Position numbers and translations under genes: made by a program. This document shows, piece by piece, positions 1 through 8,319 of a stretch of DNA of 64,000 nucleotides (positions within the stretch are counted from its first letter, which is position 1; every line of letters begins with the position of its first letter). The DNA is from Saccharothrix sp. NRRL B-16348 (GTDB lineage Bacteria > Actinomycetota > Actinomycetes > Mycobacteriales > Pseudonocardiaceae): the NCBI RefSeq assembly GCF_001280085.1, contig NZ_LGED01000194.1, positions 62,001 through 126,000 on the forward strand, read 5' to 3'. A model generated the notes under the pieces. The model was not told the origin of the DNA, did not search any database, and saw only the letters and a list, made by a program, of their open reading frames with translations.

Positions 1-2
1 CG

Positions 3-1010
3 AAGAACGTGCTTTCCGACACAGGGGCGTTCAGTAACGATTACGCGCGGCTCGGCGCGGCGGTCGGTCGGCTGGAGCAGTCGCCCGGCGGCCTCGGCTT
101 CGCCGACCCGCCCGACCACACCCGGCTGCGCAAGCTGCTCACGCCGGAGTTCACCATGCGCAGGCTGTCCCGGCTCGTGCCGCGCATCGACGCGATCGTC
201 ACCGAGCGGCTGGACGCCATGGAGGCCGCCGACGGGCCGGTCGACCTCGTGCAGGAGTTCGCGCTGCCGGTCCCGTCGCTGACGATCTGCGAGCTGCTCG
301 GCGTGCCGTACGAGGACCGCGACCGGTTCCAGGAGCTGGCGGCGGCGCGGTTCGACCTGTTCGGCGGCGCGGGGCAGGCGTTGGGCGCGATCTCGGAGTC
401 GTTGTCGTACATGGAGGAGATCGTGCGCCGCGAGCGCCGGTCGCCGGGTGACGGTTTGATCGGGTCGATCATCCGGCAGCACGGCGACGCCGTGAGCGAC
501 GTCGAGCTGGCCGGGCTGGCCGACGGTGTGCTGACCGGCGGGTTCGACACCACGGCGTCGATGCTCGCGTTGGGCGCGATCGTGCTGTTGAAGGACGACG
601 CCGCGCGTGCGGCGATGCGTGACGACGACGCGGCGGCGGCGCCGTTGGTCGAGGAGCTGCTGCGGCACCTGAGCGTGGTGCAGGTGGCGTTCCCGCGGTT
701 CGCCCGGCACCCGCTGACGGTCGGTGATCAGCGGATCGAGGAGGGTGACGTGGTGGTGGTGTCACTGTCGGCGGCCAACCGCGAGGAGGTGTCCGCCTTC
801 GACGCGGGCCGTCCGGCGTCGCAGCACCTCGCGTTCGGCTACGGCGCGCACCGGTGCGTGGGCGCGGAGTTGGCACGGCTGGAGCTGCGTGCCGCCTACC
901 CCGCGTTGCTGCGCCGTTTCCCGAACCTGCGGCTGGCCGACGAACGGCCCGCGTTCCGGACCGCGTCGATCGTGCACGGTGTCGAGTCGCTGCTCGTCCA
1001 CACCCGCTGA
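3..1010 (+). CDS. Cytochrome P450, 5' end cut by the window
   Basis: Heme-thiolate monooxygenase. The visible part (about 335 residues) begins inside the segment that usually reads VLSD..FS; the frame stays open to the window edge, so some 60-80 N-terminal residues lie outside. Landmarks counted from the GTG at 9: C-helix [13 protein letters not shown]-helix GGFDTT near 176-181 (oxygen-activation threonine), EELLR (ExxR), and the heme loop [11 protein letters not shown] near 273-283 with the cysteine ligand. The meander [12 protein letters not shown] is shorter than the usual NRDP..F form. The domain order is that of soluble actinomycete P450s of the CYP105/107 kind; substrate unknown. No ferredoxin gene follows. 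Confidence 0.93.
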   Translation, partial: KNVLSDTGAFSNDYARLGAAVGRLEQSPGGLGFADPPDHTRLRKLLTPEFTMRRLSRLVPRIDAIVTERLDAMEAADGPVDLVQEFALPVPSLTICELLGVPYEDRDRFQELAAARFDLFGGAGQALGAISESLSYMEEIVRRERRSPGDGLIGSIIRQHGDAVSDVELAGLADGVLTGGFDTTASMLALGAIVLLKDDAARAAMRDDDAAAAPLVEELLRHLSVVQVAFPRFARHPLTVGDQRIEEGDVVVVSLSAANREEVSAFDAGRPASQHLAFGYGAHRCVGAELARLELRAAYPALLRRFPNLRLADERPAFRTASIVHGVESLLVHTR

Positions 1011-1038
1011 CCCGACCTGAGCGTTGAATTCGGGTGTC

Positions 1039-1140
1039 CTGAACGTAGGACTCTCGCGGCGTGAACGTAGGACTCTCGCGCGAGTCCTACGTTCAGCGCG
1101 CGCGTGTCGAACGTTCAGGTAGGCCGAGTTCTACGGTCAG
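1039..1140. repeat. Cluster of four copies of a 15-mer, direct and inverted
   Basis: CTGAACGTAGGACTC occurs at 1039-1053 and, with one change, at 1061-1075, each followed by TCGCG. It returns inverted at 1082-1096 (GAGTCCTACGTTCAG) and, with two mismatches, at 1126-1140. Copies two and three form a hairpin with 14-bp arms (1062-1075 and 1082-1095) and a 6-nt loop. It lies between the P450 stop and the EamA gene. It may act as a terminator, but the extra copies look like a dispersed intergenic repeat family. Confidence 0.8.
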
Positions 1141-1220
1141 GAGCGATCTTGTAGCGTTGCTTAACGGGACGTCATCAGGTTTCACTTTTCTTTAAGGCGT
1201 TCGGTTGGGACGGTGGTCCC

Positions 1221-2198
1221 ATGACCGGACGTGGTGTGCTGCGGTTGGGTGTGCTGGCCCTGTTGTGGGGCTCGGGCTTCCTGTGGATCAAGCTGGCGCT
1301 GACCGGGTTGTCGCCGGTGCAGATCACGGTGATCCGGTGTGCGCTGGGCGCGGCCGTGCTGGTGGTCATGGCGCGGGCGAGCCGGCAGCGGATGCCCCGG
1401 AGGTTGTGGGGCCACTTGGCGGTCGCCGCGTTGTTCTGCAACGCCCTGCCGTTCCTGCTCTTCGCGATCGGCGAGCAGACCGTCGACTCCGGGGTGGCGG
1501 GCGTGCTCAACGCGACCACCCCGCTGTTCTCGCTCCTCATCGGACTGGCGATCGGCACGGACCGCGACATCACGCCGGTCCGGGTCGCGGGCCTCGTCCT
1601 CGGCTTCGCGGGCATCCTACTGATCTTCGCCCCCCGGCAGCAGCACGGCCTGGCCGGCGTCGGCGCCCTCGCCCTCCTCGGCGCGGCGGCCAGCTACGCG
1701 GTCGCGTTCGCCTACATGGGGCGCAACCTGGTCGGCAAGGGCGGCCCGATCGCGGTGTCCGCCGCCCAGCTCACCGCAGCCACCGGTCTGGGTGCGCTCA
1801 TGCTGCCGTTCGACCACACCCCGGCCACGCCCAACGTCACCGCGATCGTCGCGGTGGTGGTGCTCGGCGTCTTCGGCACCGGCCTCACGTTCGTCCTCAA
1901 CTACCGGATCATCGAGGACGAAGGGCCGACCAGCGCGGCCACGGTCGGCTACCTGCTGCCGGTCGTGTCGGTGGCGCTCGGCGCGATCGTGCTGGACGAG
2001 CCGCTGACGGCGCGGATCGTGGCCGGCATGGCGGTGGTGCTCGTCGGTGTCGCCCTGACCCGGTTGACGTGGGGCCGGTCCGCGTTGAGCCGGTCGGAGC
2101 CGGCCAAGCGGCCGGGAGAGCGAACCGGGCATTACCAGTTGTCGGTTATGTCCACCGAGCGTGACGGCGTCGGCGGCCGTTCGGCCGACCACCGTTGA
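1221..2198 (+). CDS. EamA/DMT-family transporter
   Basis: Integral membrane protein of the drug/metabolite transporter superfamily, 325 residues with about ten hydrophobic segments in two EamA repeats. The first repeat opens with LALLWGSGFLWIKLAL and holds NALPFLLFAIGEQ and NATTPLFSLLIGLAIG, both typical of the family. The second repeat ends AATVGYLLPVVSVALGAIVLDEPLT, the usual signature before the last helix. Such proteins export amino acids, nucleosides or small metabolites; the substrate cannot be read from sequence. A hydrophilic Arg/Glu-rich tail of about 45 residues follows the last helix. The gene stands alone. Confidence 0.9.
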   Translation: MTGRGVLRLGVLALLWGSGFLWIKLALTGLSPVQITVIRCALGAAVLVVMARASRQRMPRRLWGHLAVAALFCNALPFLLFAIGEQTVDSGVAGVLNATTPLFSLLIGLAIGTDRDITPVRVAGLVLGFAGILLIFAPRQQHGLAGVGALALLGAAASYAVAFAYMGRNLVGKGGPIAVSAAQLTAATGLGALMLPFDHTPATPNVTAIVAVVVLGVFGTGLTFVLNYRIIEDEGPTSAATVGYLLPVVSVALGAIVLDEPLTARIVAGMAVVLVGVALTRLTWGRSALSRSEPAKRPGERTGHYQLSVMSTERDGVGGRSADHR

Positions 2199-2312
2199 CC
2201 ATGACATAAGCGCTGGTCAGGCTGCTGGTCTGAACCACGGACGAGTGACTGTTCGCTCCGTCAACCCTGCGGCGGGGCGCACTCGGCCGGGTTCACCCGA
2301 AGGAGCCAACCC

Positions 2313-3494
2313 GTGCGTCCTTTCCGTCGAACACTCACCGTCCTGGCCGTCGCGACCACCGCCGTGGGCCTCACCGCCACCACCGCCTCGGCCGAACCCC
2401 TGCACCAGGCCGACATCGTCACCGCGACGGCGTCCGCGACCGTCCACCCGATCAAGGACTCCTACATCGTCGCCCTGAACGCCACGTCCCGCAGCGGCGC
2501 GAGCGTGGCCGCCACGGCGGGCGTCACGCCGACCCACGTGTGGGACGCGGCGTTCCACGGCTTCGCCGCCAAGCTCACCCCGGCGCAGCTGCGCAAGCTC
2601 AGCCGCGACCCCGCGGTCACCACGATCGAGCAGGACGTGCTGGTCACCGACGCGCTCGACGCCATCCAGGCCAACCCTCCGTCGTGGGGCATCGACCGGA
2701 TCGACCAGCGCAACCTGCCGCTGTCCCAGAGCTTCACGTACACCTACACCGGTGCGGGCGTGCACGCCTACATCATCGACACCGGCATCACGCCGGGCCA
2801 CGCGGACTACGGCGGCCGGGCCACGTTCGACTACAACGGCTACGACACCAACAACACCGACTGCCACGGCCACGGCACGCACGTCGCCGGCACCATCGGC
2901 TCCACCACCTACGGCATCGCCAAGGGCGTGCGGCTGCACGGCGTGAAGATGATGAGCTGCTCCGGCAGCGCCACCACCACCTCCGCGCTCAACGCGATCA
3001 ACTGGGTCACGGCCAACCACACCAAGCCCGCCGTGGCCAACACGTCGTGGAACTTCACCGCGTCGGCCAGCCTGGAGACCGCGATCCGCAACATGATCGC
3101 CGCGGGCGTCTTCCTGGCCACCTCGGCGGGCAACACCGGCGGCAACTCGTGCGATCGCCTGCCGCGCAAGGTGGAGACGGCCAGCGTGGTCGCGTCTTCC
3201 ACGAACACCGACGCGCGGTCGTCGTTCTCCAGCACGGGCGCCTGCGTCGACCTCTACGCGCCCGGCAGCTCGATCGTCTCGACCGTCCGCACCGGCGGCT
3301 CCGGCACGATGAGCGGCACGTCGATGGCCACGCCGCACGTGGCCGGCGTGGCCGCGCTGTACAAGCAGCGGTTCGGCGACCAGCCGTCGGCCACCGTGCA
3401 CAACTGGCTGAACTCCAGCGCCACGCCGAACGTCGTCAGCGGCGGCACCACCGGCGGCACGGTCAACCGCCTGCTGTTCACCAACGCCCTGTGA
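2313..3494 (+). CDS. Secreted subtilisin-like serine protease (S8, proteinase K/aqualysin type)
   Basis: Exported endopeptidase of 393 residues. A Sec signal peptide (MRPFRRTL, hydrophobic core, ASA-E) is followed by an inhibitor-I9 propeptide (about 45-115, DSYIVALNATS.. to TTIEQDVLV). The catalytic domain has Asp156 (YIIDTGI), His187 (GHGTHVAG) and Ser337 (GTSMATPH), with the oxyanion Asn in SAGNTGGNSCD. It ends right after the catalytic fold, so unlike the second protease in this window it has no C-terminal binding domain. The GTG start is supported by GAAGGAG 8-9 nt upstream. A strong hairpin follows the stop. Confidence 0.95.
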   Translation: MRPFRRTLTVLAVATTAVGLTATTASAEPLHQADIVTATASATVHPIKDSYIVALNATSRSGASVAATAGVTPTHVWDAAFHGFAAKLTPAQLRKLSRDPAVTTIEQDVLVTDALDAIQANPPSWGIDRIDQRNLPLSQSFTYTYTGAGVHAYIIDTGITPGHADYGGRATFDYNGYDTNNTDCHGHGTHVAGTIGSTTYGIAKGVRLHGVKMMSCSGSATTTSALNAINWVTANHTKPAVANTSWNFTASASLETAIRNMIAAGVFLATSAGNTGGNSCDRLPRKVETASVVASSTNTDARSSFSSTGACVDLYAPGSSIVSTVRTGGSGTMSGTSMATPHVAGVAALYKQRFGDQPSATVHNWLNSSATPNVVSGGTTGGTVNRLLFTNAL

Positions 3495-3498
3495 ACGT

Positions 3499-3542
3499 CC
3501 CCGGCGCGCGGGGGTCTTGCGCCCTCACCCCGCGCGCCGGGG
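3499..3542 (+). terminator. Hairpin after the S8 protease
   Basis: Perfect 15-bp inverted repeat (3499-3513 and 3528-3542, CCCCGGCGCGCGGGG) with a 14-nt loop, starting 4 nt after the protease stop. There is no clear U-tract, as is usual for actinomycete terminators. Confidence 0.8.
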
Positions 3543-3668
3543 AACCCCGGGTGTCGCGCGACCGTTCCTGCGACCGACGTTCCGGTCCATGCCGACCACC
3601 GGCGTAACGGTGCGGCCGAATCGACCGACCCTGTTGGTACAGCAGGCCGCATTGTGGAAGTGATGGCT

Positions 3669-4430
3669 ATGAAGCCGCTGCACCTGGCGCTGGTCGTGGG
3701 CGCACTTCTCACGATGACCGCGGCTTCGTGCGGGCAGCAGCAGGACGCGTCACCCGCGAGTCCGACCGCGCGGCCTCCGTTCGACACGATGCCCGCTCCG
3801 CTGCCCCCGTCGCGCACGCCTCCCGGCACCACGCCGGTGCTTCCGGAACCCACGCATCCGGAACTCACGCTTCCGGTGGTGCGCGACGGCCACGTCGCCT
3901 ACCGAAAACCCGGGTCGATGCGCGTCAACGATCTGCAGCGCGTCGCCGTGCGAGTGAGCGGGGAGATCGTCCCGCCCGGCTTCACCTCGGGCCTGCCCGG
4001 CAACGGCGGCGTCACCACGGGGCCCGCGAAGGTCGGCGACCTGCTGACCTCCAGCCTGACCGGGCCCGACTTCGACATCTCGCTCGTCGGCGACAAGGTC
4101 GAACGCCGCCTCCTCAGGGGTGACCACGTCGAGTGGGCGTGGGACGTCCGCCCCAAGCGCAGCGGCAAGCTGTTCCTCGACTTCTCCCTCTACGTGGTCG
4201 TGCCCGGTGAAGACGCGCCGATCTACCACAAGACCTACGACCACTCCGTGGAGGTCGAGGTCAACTTCATCCACAGCGTGGGCGCCTGGGCCAAGGACTA
4301 CGGCGCGCTCACCGGGTTGAGCATCCCGGTGCTCGCCGCGGCCGCCTGGAAACTCGCGGCCTGGCTCCGCAAGCGCAGGAAGGACGCCACACCGGAGGGC
4401 CCGGGCGAGCACGCCCCCTCGACCCACTGA
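3669..4430 (+). CDS. Putative lipoprotein with C-terminal membrane anchor, function unknown
   Basis: About 253 residues, not assignable to a characterised family. The N-terminus (MKPLHLALVVGALLTMTAASC) looks like a lipoprotein signal with a lipobox-like AASC, followed by a Pro/Thr/Ser-rich linker of about 45 residues. The middle (LQRVAVRVSGEIVPPGF... FLDFSLYVVVPGEDAPIYHKTYDHSVEVEVNF) looks like an extracytoplasmic beta domain. A hydrophobic helix (IPVLAAAAWKLAAWL) with Arg/Lys after it lies near the C-terminus, giving an outside domain anchored at both ends. In-frame starts also exist at 3654 (GTG) and 3663 (ATG); 3669 is best spaced from GGAAG. Confidence 0.7.
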   Translation: MKPLHLALVVGALLTMTAASCGQQQDASPASPTARPPFDTMPAPLPPSRTPPGTTPVLPEPTHPELTLPVVRDGHVAYRKPGSMRVNDLQRVAVRVSGEIVPPGFTSGLPGNGGVTTGPAKVGDLLTSSLTGPDFDISLVGDKVERRLLRGDHVEWAWDVRPKRSGKLFLDFSLYVVVPGEDAPIYHKTYDHSVEVEVNFIHSVGAWAKDYGALTGLSIPVLAAAAWKLAAWLRKRRKDATPEGPGEHAPSTH

Positions 4431-4603
4431 CCACAGGATCAGCCGCGTGACGGCCCTGCGGCGTCCGACCTCCAACGCGCCGCACGCGTCGGCCCACCCG
4501 AGGTCGTCGTCCTGCCGGCGCAGGTAGCGCGGGTCGAGCGCGGCGCGCACCCGTTCGGCACGTTCGCGCAACCGGAGCTAGACGCCGGTGCGAAGATCGG
4601 CGC

Positions 4604-6967
4604 ATGGGGACCCCCGCGCTGGTGTTGCCGCTCGCCGATCCCGCCGCCGACCTGGAGACGGTCGGGGGCAAGGGCGCCTCGCTGGCCAAGCTCGCCGCCG
4701 CGGGCCTGCCCGTGCCGGACGGCTTCCACCTGACCACGCACGCCTACCGCCGGTTCACCGAAGGGCTCGACGCCGAGACCCGGGCCGGACTCGGCGGCGA
4801 GGACGCGACACTCGCCGCGTTCGAACGCCTGGACATGCCCGAGGACATCGCCGACGCCATCCGCGCGGCCCTGCCGCCGGGACCGGTCGCGGTGCGTTCG
4901 TCGGCCACCGCCGAAGACCTGCCGGACCTGTCGTTCGCGGGGCAGCACGACACGTTCCTCGACGTGTCCGGCGACGACGTGCTGACCGCGGTCAAGCGGT
5001 GCTGGGCGTCGCTGTGGACGGCACGCGCCGTCGCCTACCGCGCCCGCAACGACATCACCGACGTGGCGCTCGCCGTCGTCGTGCAGGAGATGGTGCCCGC
5101 CGACGCGGCCGGTGTGCTGTTCACCGCGAACCCCGTCACCGGCGTGCGGACCGAGACCGTGGTCAACGCCGCGCCCGGTCTCGGCGAGGCACTGGTCGCC
5201 GGCACGGTCACCCCGGACGAGTACGTCGTGTCCGCCGACGGCGTCACGCGCCGCGGTTCGCTGCTGTCCGACGCGCAGGTGGCGGAACTGGCCGCGTTGG
5301 GCGCACGCATCCAGGACCTGTACGGCGTGCCGATGGACGTCGAGTGGGCCGTGGCCGACGGGCGGATCGCGGTGTTGCAGGCCCGGCCGATCACCGCGCT
5401 GGCCGAGGTCTGGAACGACACCCTGCGCGGCGACTACCTGTGGACGTGCGCGAACCTGCGCGAGGCCGTGCCGAGCGTGATGTCGCCCGCGACCTGGTCG
5501 TTCGCGAAGGTGCTCGCCCAGCCCGCGATCGCCGGGCACCCGACGTCGGGCAACATCGGCGGCCGGTTCTACCTCAACCTCAGCGCCGCGCTGGCCGTCG
5601 GGCAGGCGCTCGGCCTCGCCCGCGGCGGGTTCATGCAGCGGACGGTCGAGCTGTACTTCGGCCGCATCCCGGCGGGCGTCGAGGTGCCGCCACTGCCGCT
5701 GTCACGCCTGGCCGTGCTGCGCGCGGCGATCGGGGCCGCGCTGCCGTTCCTCCGGCAGAACCGCGAGTTCCGGGCGAAGATCGACGGCCTGCTGGCGTCC
5801 GCGCCCGGTCGGGCCGAACGGCTGCACGCCGCGTTCCGCGCCGCCTCGACGCCCGCCGACCTGCTCGCGCTGTGGAAGTCCGATGTGGACGACGTGCTGC
5901 ACGTGGACGCCAAGGTGTTCGACGCCGGCGCGCGCAACGGCTCCATGTCGTCGGTCAAGCTGCGCCGCAAGCTGGTGAAGCTGGTGGGGGAGGACGACAC
6001 CACCGCGTTGCTCACCGGCGCGCACGGCACGGCGGGGGAGTTGGAGAGCCTGGGCCCGGTGCTCGGCCTGGCGCGGCTCAAGCGCGGCGAGATCACCCGC
6101 GAGGCGTACGTCCGGCAGTACGGCCACCGGTTCGCCGACGAGTTCGAGGTGTCCGCGCCGCGCCCGGCCGAGGACCCGGGGTGGCCGAGCCTCGACGACG
6201 TCGGCGTGGATCCCGAGGAGCTGCTGGCGAGGCAGGCGGCCGTGCGTGACGCGGCGTGGGACCGGCTGCGCGCCGCCCACCCCGGCAAGGTCGCGCGTCT
6301 GCGGCGTCAGGTGGACGTGCTCGCCGCGTTGGCCCGTGAGCGGGAACGGGCGCGGTCTGAGTTCGCCCGGACGTTCGCCGTGCTGCGGGCGTTCCTGGTG
6401 CGGGTCGGGGAGGTCACCGGGCACGGCGACGCGGTGTTCTTCCTGTCGATCGAGGAGACCTTGCGCGTCCTCGGCGGCGACGAGACGCCGTTGGCCGCGG
6501 TGCCGGCCCGCCGTGCCGCCTACGACCGCTACCGCGCGCTGCCGCCGTACCCGACCGTGATCCGGGGCCGGTTCGACCCCGAGTCGTGGGCCGCCGACCC
6601 GAACCGCCGGCTGGACGTCCACGACGCCTCCGCCGAACCCCTCGGCGACGCGGTGTCCGGCTTCCCCGGCGCGGCGGGCGTGGTGGAGGGCGTGGCCAGG
6701 GTGATCCACGACGTCGCCGACGGCGCCGCCCTCCAGCCGGGCGAGGTCCTGGTGACCACGGTGACCAACATCGGCTGGACCCCGCTGTTCCCGCGCGCCG
6801 CCGCCGTGGTCACCGACGTCGGCGCGCCGCTGTCGCACGCCGCCATCGTCGCCCGCGAGCTGGGCATCCCCGCCGTCGTCGGCTGCGGCAACGCCACCAC
6901 CCGCATCAAGACCGGCGACCGCGTGCGCGTGGACGGCGGGCGCGGCACGGTGACCGTGCTGGGCTGA
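4604..6967 (+). CDS. PEP/pyruvate-binding enzyme of the rifampin-phosphotransferase/PEP-synthase superfamily
   Basis: Predicted ATP-dependent phosphotransferase of 787 residues. An N-terminal ATP-grasp domain (VGGKGASLAKLAAAGLPVPDGF; VAVRSSATAEDLPDLSFAGQ) is followed by a long central domain (about 290-670). The swivelling phosphohistidine domain is at the C-terminus (VTNIGWTPLFPRAAAVVTD, PLSHAAIVAREL with His745, then GIPAVVG). That order, with His last and no PEP-binding TIM barrel after it, is that of rifampin phosphotransferase rather than PpsA, and the length suits (RPH about 865). Whether it acts on rifamycins is unknown; many actinomycete relatives have no known substrate. No strong ribosome-binding site precedes the ATG. 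Confidence 0.85.
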   Translation: MGTPALVLPLADPAADLETVGGKGASLAKLAAAGLPVPDGFHLTTHAYRRFTEGLDAETRAGLGGEDATLAAFERLDMPEDIADAIRAALPPGPVAVRSSATAEDLPDLSFAGQHDTFLDVSGDDVLTAVKRCWASLWTARAVAYRARNDITDVALAVVVQEMVPADAAGVLFTANPVTGVRTETVVNAAPGLGEALVAGTVTPDEYVVSADGVTRRGSLLSDAQVAELAALGARIQDLYGVPMDVEWAVADGRIAVLQARPITALAEVWNDTLRGDYLWTCANLREAVPSVMSPATWSFAKVLAQPAIAGHPTSGNIGGRFYLNLSAALAVGQALGLARGGFMQRTVELYFGRIPAGVEVPPLPLSRLAVLRAAIGAALPFLRQNREFRAKIDGLLASAPGRAERLHAAFRAASTPADLLALWKSDVDDVLHVDAKVFDAGARNGSMSSVKLRRKLVKLVGEDDTTALLTGAHGTAGELESLGPVLGLARLKRGEITREAYVRQYGHRFADEFEVSAPRPAEDPGWPSLDDVGVDPEELLARQAAVRDAAWDRLRAAHPGKVARLRRQVDVLAALARERERARSEFARTFAVLRAFLVRVGEVTGHGDAVFFLSIEETLRVLGGDETPLAAVPARRAAYDRYRALPPYPTVIRGRFDPESWAADPNRRLDVHDASAEPLGDAVSGFPGAAGVVEGVARVIHDVADGAALQPGEVLVTTVTNIGWTPLFPRAAAVVTDVGAPLSHAAIVARELGIPAVVGCGNATTRIKTGDRVRVDGGRGTVTVLG

Positions 6968-7055
6968 CTCGCCGGCGTCGCGCGCCTTCGTCGGGACGAC
7001 CGTTGCGGCACCCGGAGTATTCCATTGGGGTGACGGAATCGTTACATTCGGTGTC

Positions 7056-7069
7056 TGGGAACGCTCCCA
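7056..7069. promoter_or_regulatory. CebR/CelR-type operator
   Basis: TGGGAACGCTCCCA, one base away from the perfect CebR/CelR palindrome TGGGAGCGCTCCCA known from Streptomyces and Thermobifida cellulase promoters. It ends 23 nt before the GTG of the cellulose-binding protein, a good position for LacI-family repression relieved by cello-oligosaccharides. Confidence 0.75.
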
Positions 7070-7092
7070 GAGACGACAACGAAGGGGTTGTT

Positions 7093-8271
7093 GTGCGAAA
7101 TCTGCTGGCGGCGGTGGCCGCTGTGGTGTCGATAGCCGGTTTGGTGGTGATCGGCGGGACCAGCACGGCGGGTGCTGCGCCCGTCTGCGCCGTTGACTAC
7201 AAGCTCAACCAGTGGGCCACCGGGTTCACCGCCAACGTGACCGTGACCAACCAGTCCGCTCCGGTCACCTCGTGGAAGCTCACCTGGACCTTCGCCGGTA
7301 ACCAGGCGATCAGCTCCGGCTGGAGCGCCGACGTGAAGCAGTCCGGCGCCGTGGTGACGGCGTCCAACATGCCGTGGAACGGCTCGCTGGGCACGGGCGC
7401 GAGCGCCCAGTTCGGCTTCCAGGCCACCTACAGCGGCTCGAACGCGACGCCGACCGACTTCGCGTTCAACGGTGTCTCGTGCAGTGACGAAGACCCGACC
7501 ACGACCACGACGTCGACCACGACGTCCACGAGCACCTCCACCTCCACGACGACCAGCACGACCACCACCACGACGACCGACGGGAACCCGGGCGACTGCG
7601 GCACGGCGACGCTGTGCGACGGCTTCGAGCAGCAGACCGGGTCGGCGCCGAGCGGCCGGTGGACCGTCGGCGCGGCCAACTGCACGGGTCAGGGCACGGT
7701 CAGCGTCGACAGCTCGGTCGCGCGCAGCGGCTCGAAGTCGGTGCGGGTCAACGGCGCGTCGGGCTACTGCAACCACATCTTCTTCGGCACCCCGATCTCC
7801 GGCACGAGCGTCGTGCACGGCCGCTTCTACGTCCGCCACACCACGGCCCTGCCGGCGGCGCACGTGACGTTCATGGCCATGAAGGACTCCGCCGACGGCG
7901 GCAAGGACCTGCGCATGGGCGGCCAGAACGCGGCGCTGCAGTGGAACCGCGAGTCCGACGACGCGACCCTGCCCGAGCAGAGCCCGGTCGGCGTGTCGAA
8001 GAGCAAGCCGCTGCCCACCGGCCAGTGGAACTGCGTGCAGTTCACCGTCGACCCGGCGGGTCGGATCTCCACCTCGCTGAACGGCGCGGTGGTCGAGGGC
8101 CTGGTGGCCGACGGCGTGTCGACCCCCGACGTCGACGGCCAGTGGCTGCGCAAGACCAACTGGCGTCCCGCGGTCACCGACCTGCGGCTGGGTTGGGAGA
8201 GCTACGGCGACGGCGCGAACACCCTCTGGTACGACGACGTGGCGATCGGCTCCTCGCCCATCGGCTGCTGA
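7093..8271 (+). CDS. Secreted CBM2 protein with Cip1-like C-terminal domain
   Basis: Exported cellulose-binding protein of 392 residues: signal peptide (MRNLLAAVAAVVSIAGLVVIGGTSTAGAA), family-2 carbohydrate-binding module (about 35-135, bounded by two cysteines and carrying the surface tryptophans), a Thr/Ser linker (about 137-170), then a roughly 220-residue domain (LCDGFEQQTGSAPSGRW ... LRLGWESYGDGANTLWYDDVAI). That domain resembles Cip1, the beta-jelly-roll protein co-secreted with cellulases. The Cip1 assignment is from memory of the family; its enzymatic role (possibly lyase) is unsettled. GAAGGGG lies 6 nt before the GTG. The CebR-like operator just upstream supports a place in the cellulose regulon. 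Confidence 0.85.
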   Translation: MRNLLAAVAAVVSIAGLVVIGGTSTAGAAPVCAVDYKLNQWATGFTANVTVTNQSAPVTSWKLTWTFAGNQAISSGWSADVKQSGAVVTASNMPWNGSLGTGASAQFGFQATYSGSNATPTDFAFNGVSCSDEDPTTTTTSTTTSTSTSTSTTTSTTTTTTTDGNPGDCGTATLCDGFEQQTGSAPSGRWTVGAANCTGQGTVSVDSSVARSGSKSVRVNGASGYCNHIFFGTPISGTSVVHGRFYVRHTTALPAAHVTFMAMKDSADGGKDLRMGGQNAALQWNRESDDATLPEQSPVGVSKSKPLPTGQWNCVQFTVDPAGRISTSLNGAVVEGLVADGVSTPDVDGQWLRKTNWRPAVTDLRLGWESYGDGANTLWYDDVAIGSSPIGC

Positions 8272-8278
8272 CGCGAGG

Positions 8279-8314
8279 CCGTGGGGAGGACCGGTGCGCC
8301 GGCCCTCCCCACGG
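8279..8314. terminator. Bidirectional terminator between convergent genes
   Basis: Inverted repeat with 11-bp arms CCGTGGGGAGG (8279-8289) and CCTCCCCACGG (8304-8314), 14-nt loop. It sits in the 48-bp gap between the CBM2 gene and the oppositely transcribed S8 protease and can serve both. Confidence 0.8.
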
Positions 8315-8319
8315 TCGGC

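Noticed and set aside
1..1010. Natural-product gene cluster starting with the P450
   Set aside because: No synthase, NRPS, terpene cyclase or ferredoxin follows; the next genes are a transporter and proteases.
7497..7590. Direct-repeat array (ACC/ACG triplets) as possible CRISPR-like or microsatellite
   Set aside because: It encodes the Thr/Ser linker of the CBM2 protein and is ordinary linker sequence.
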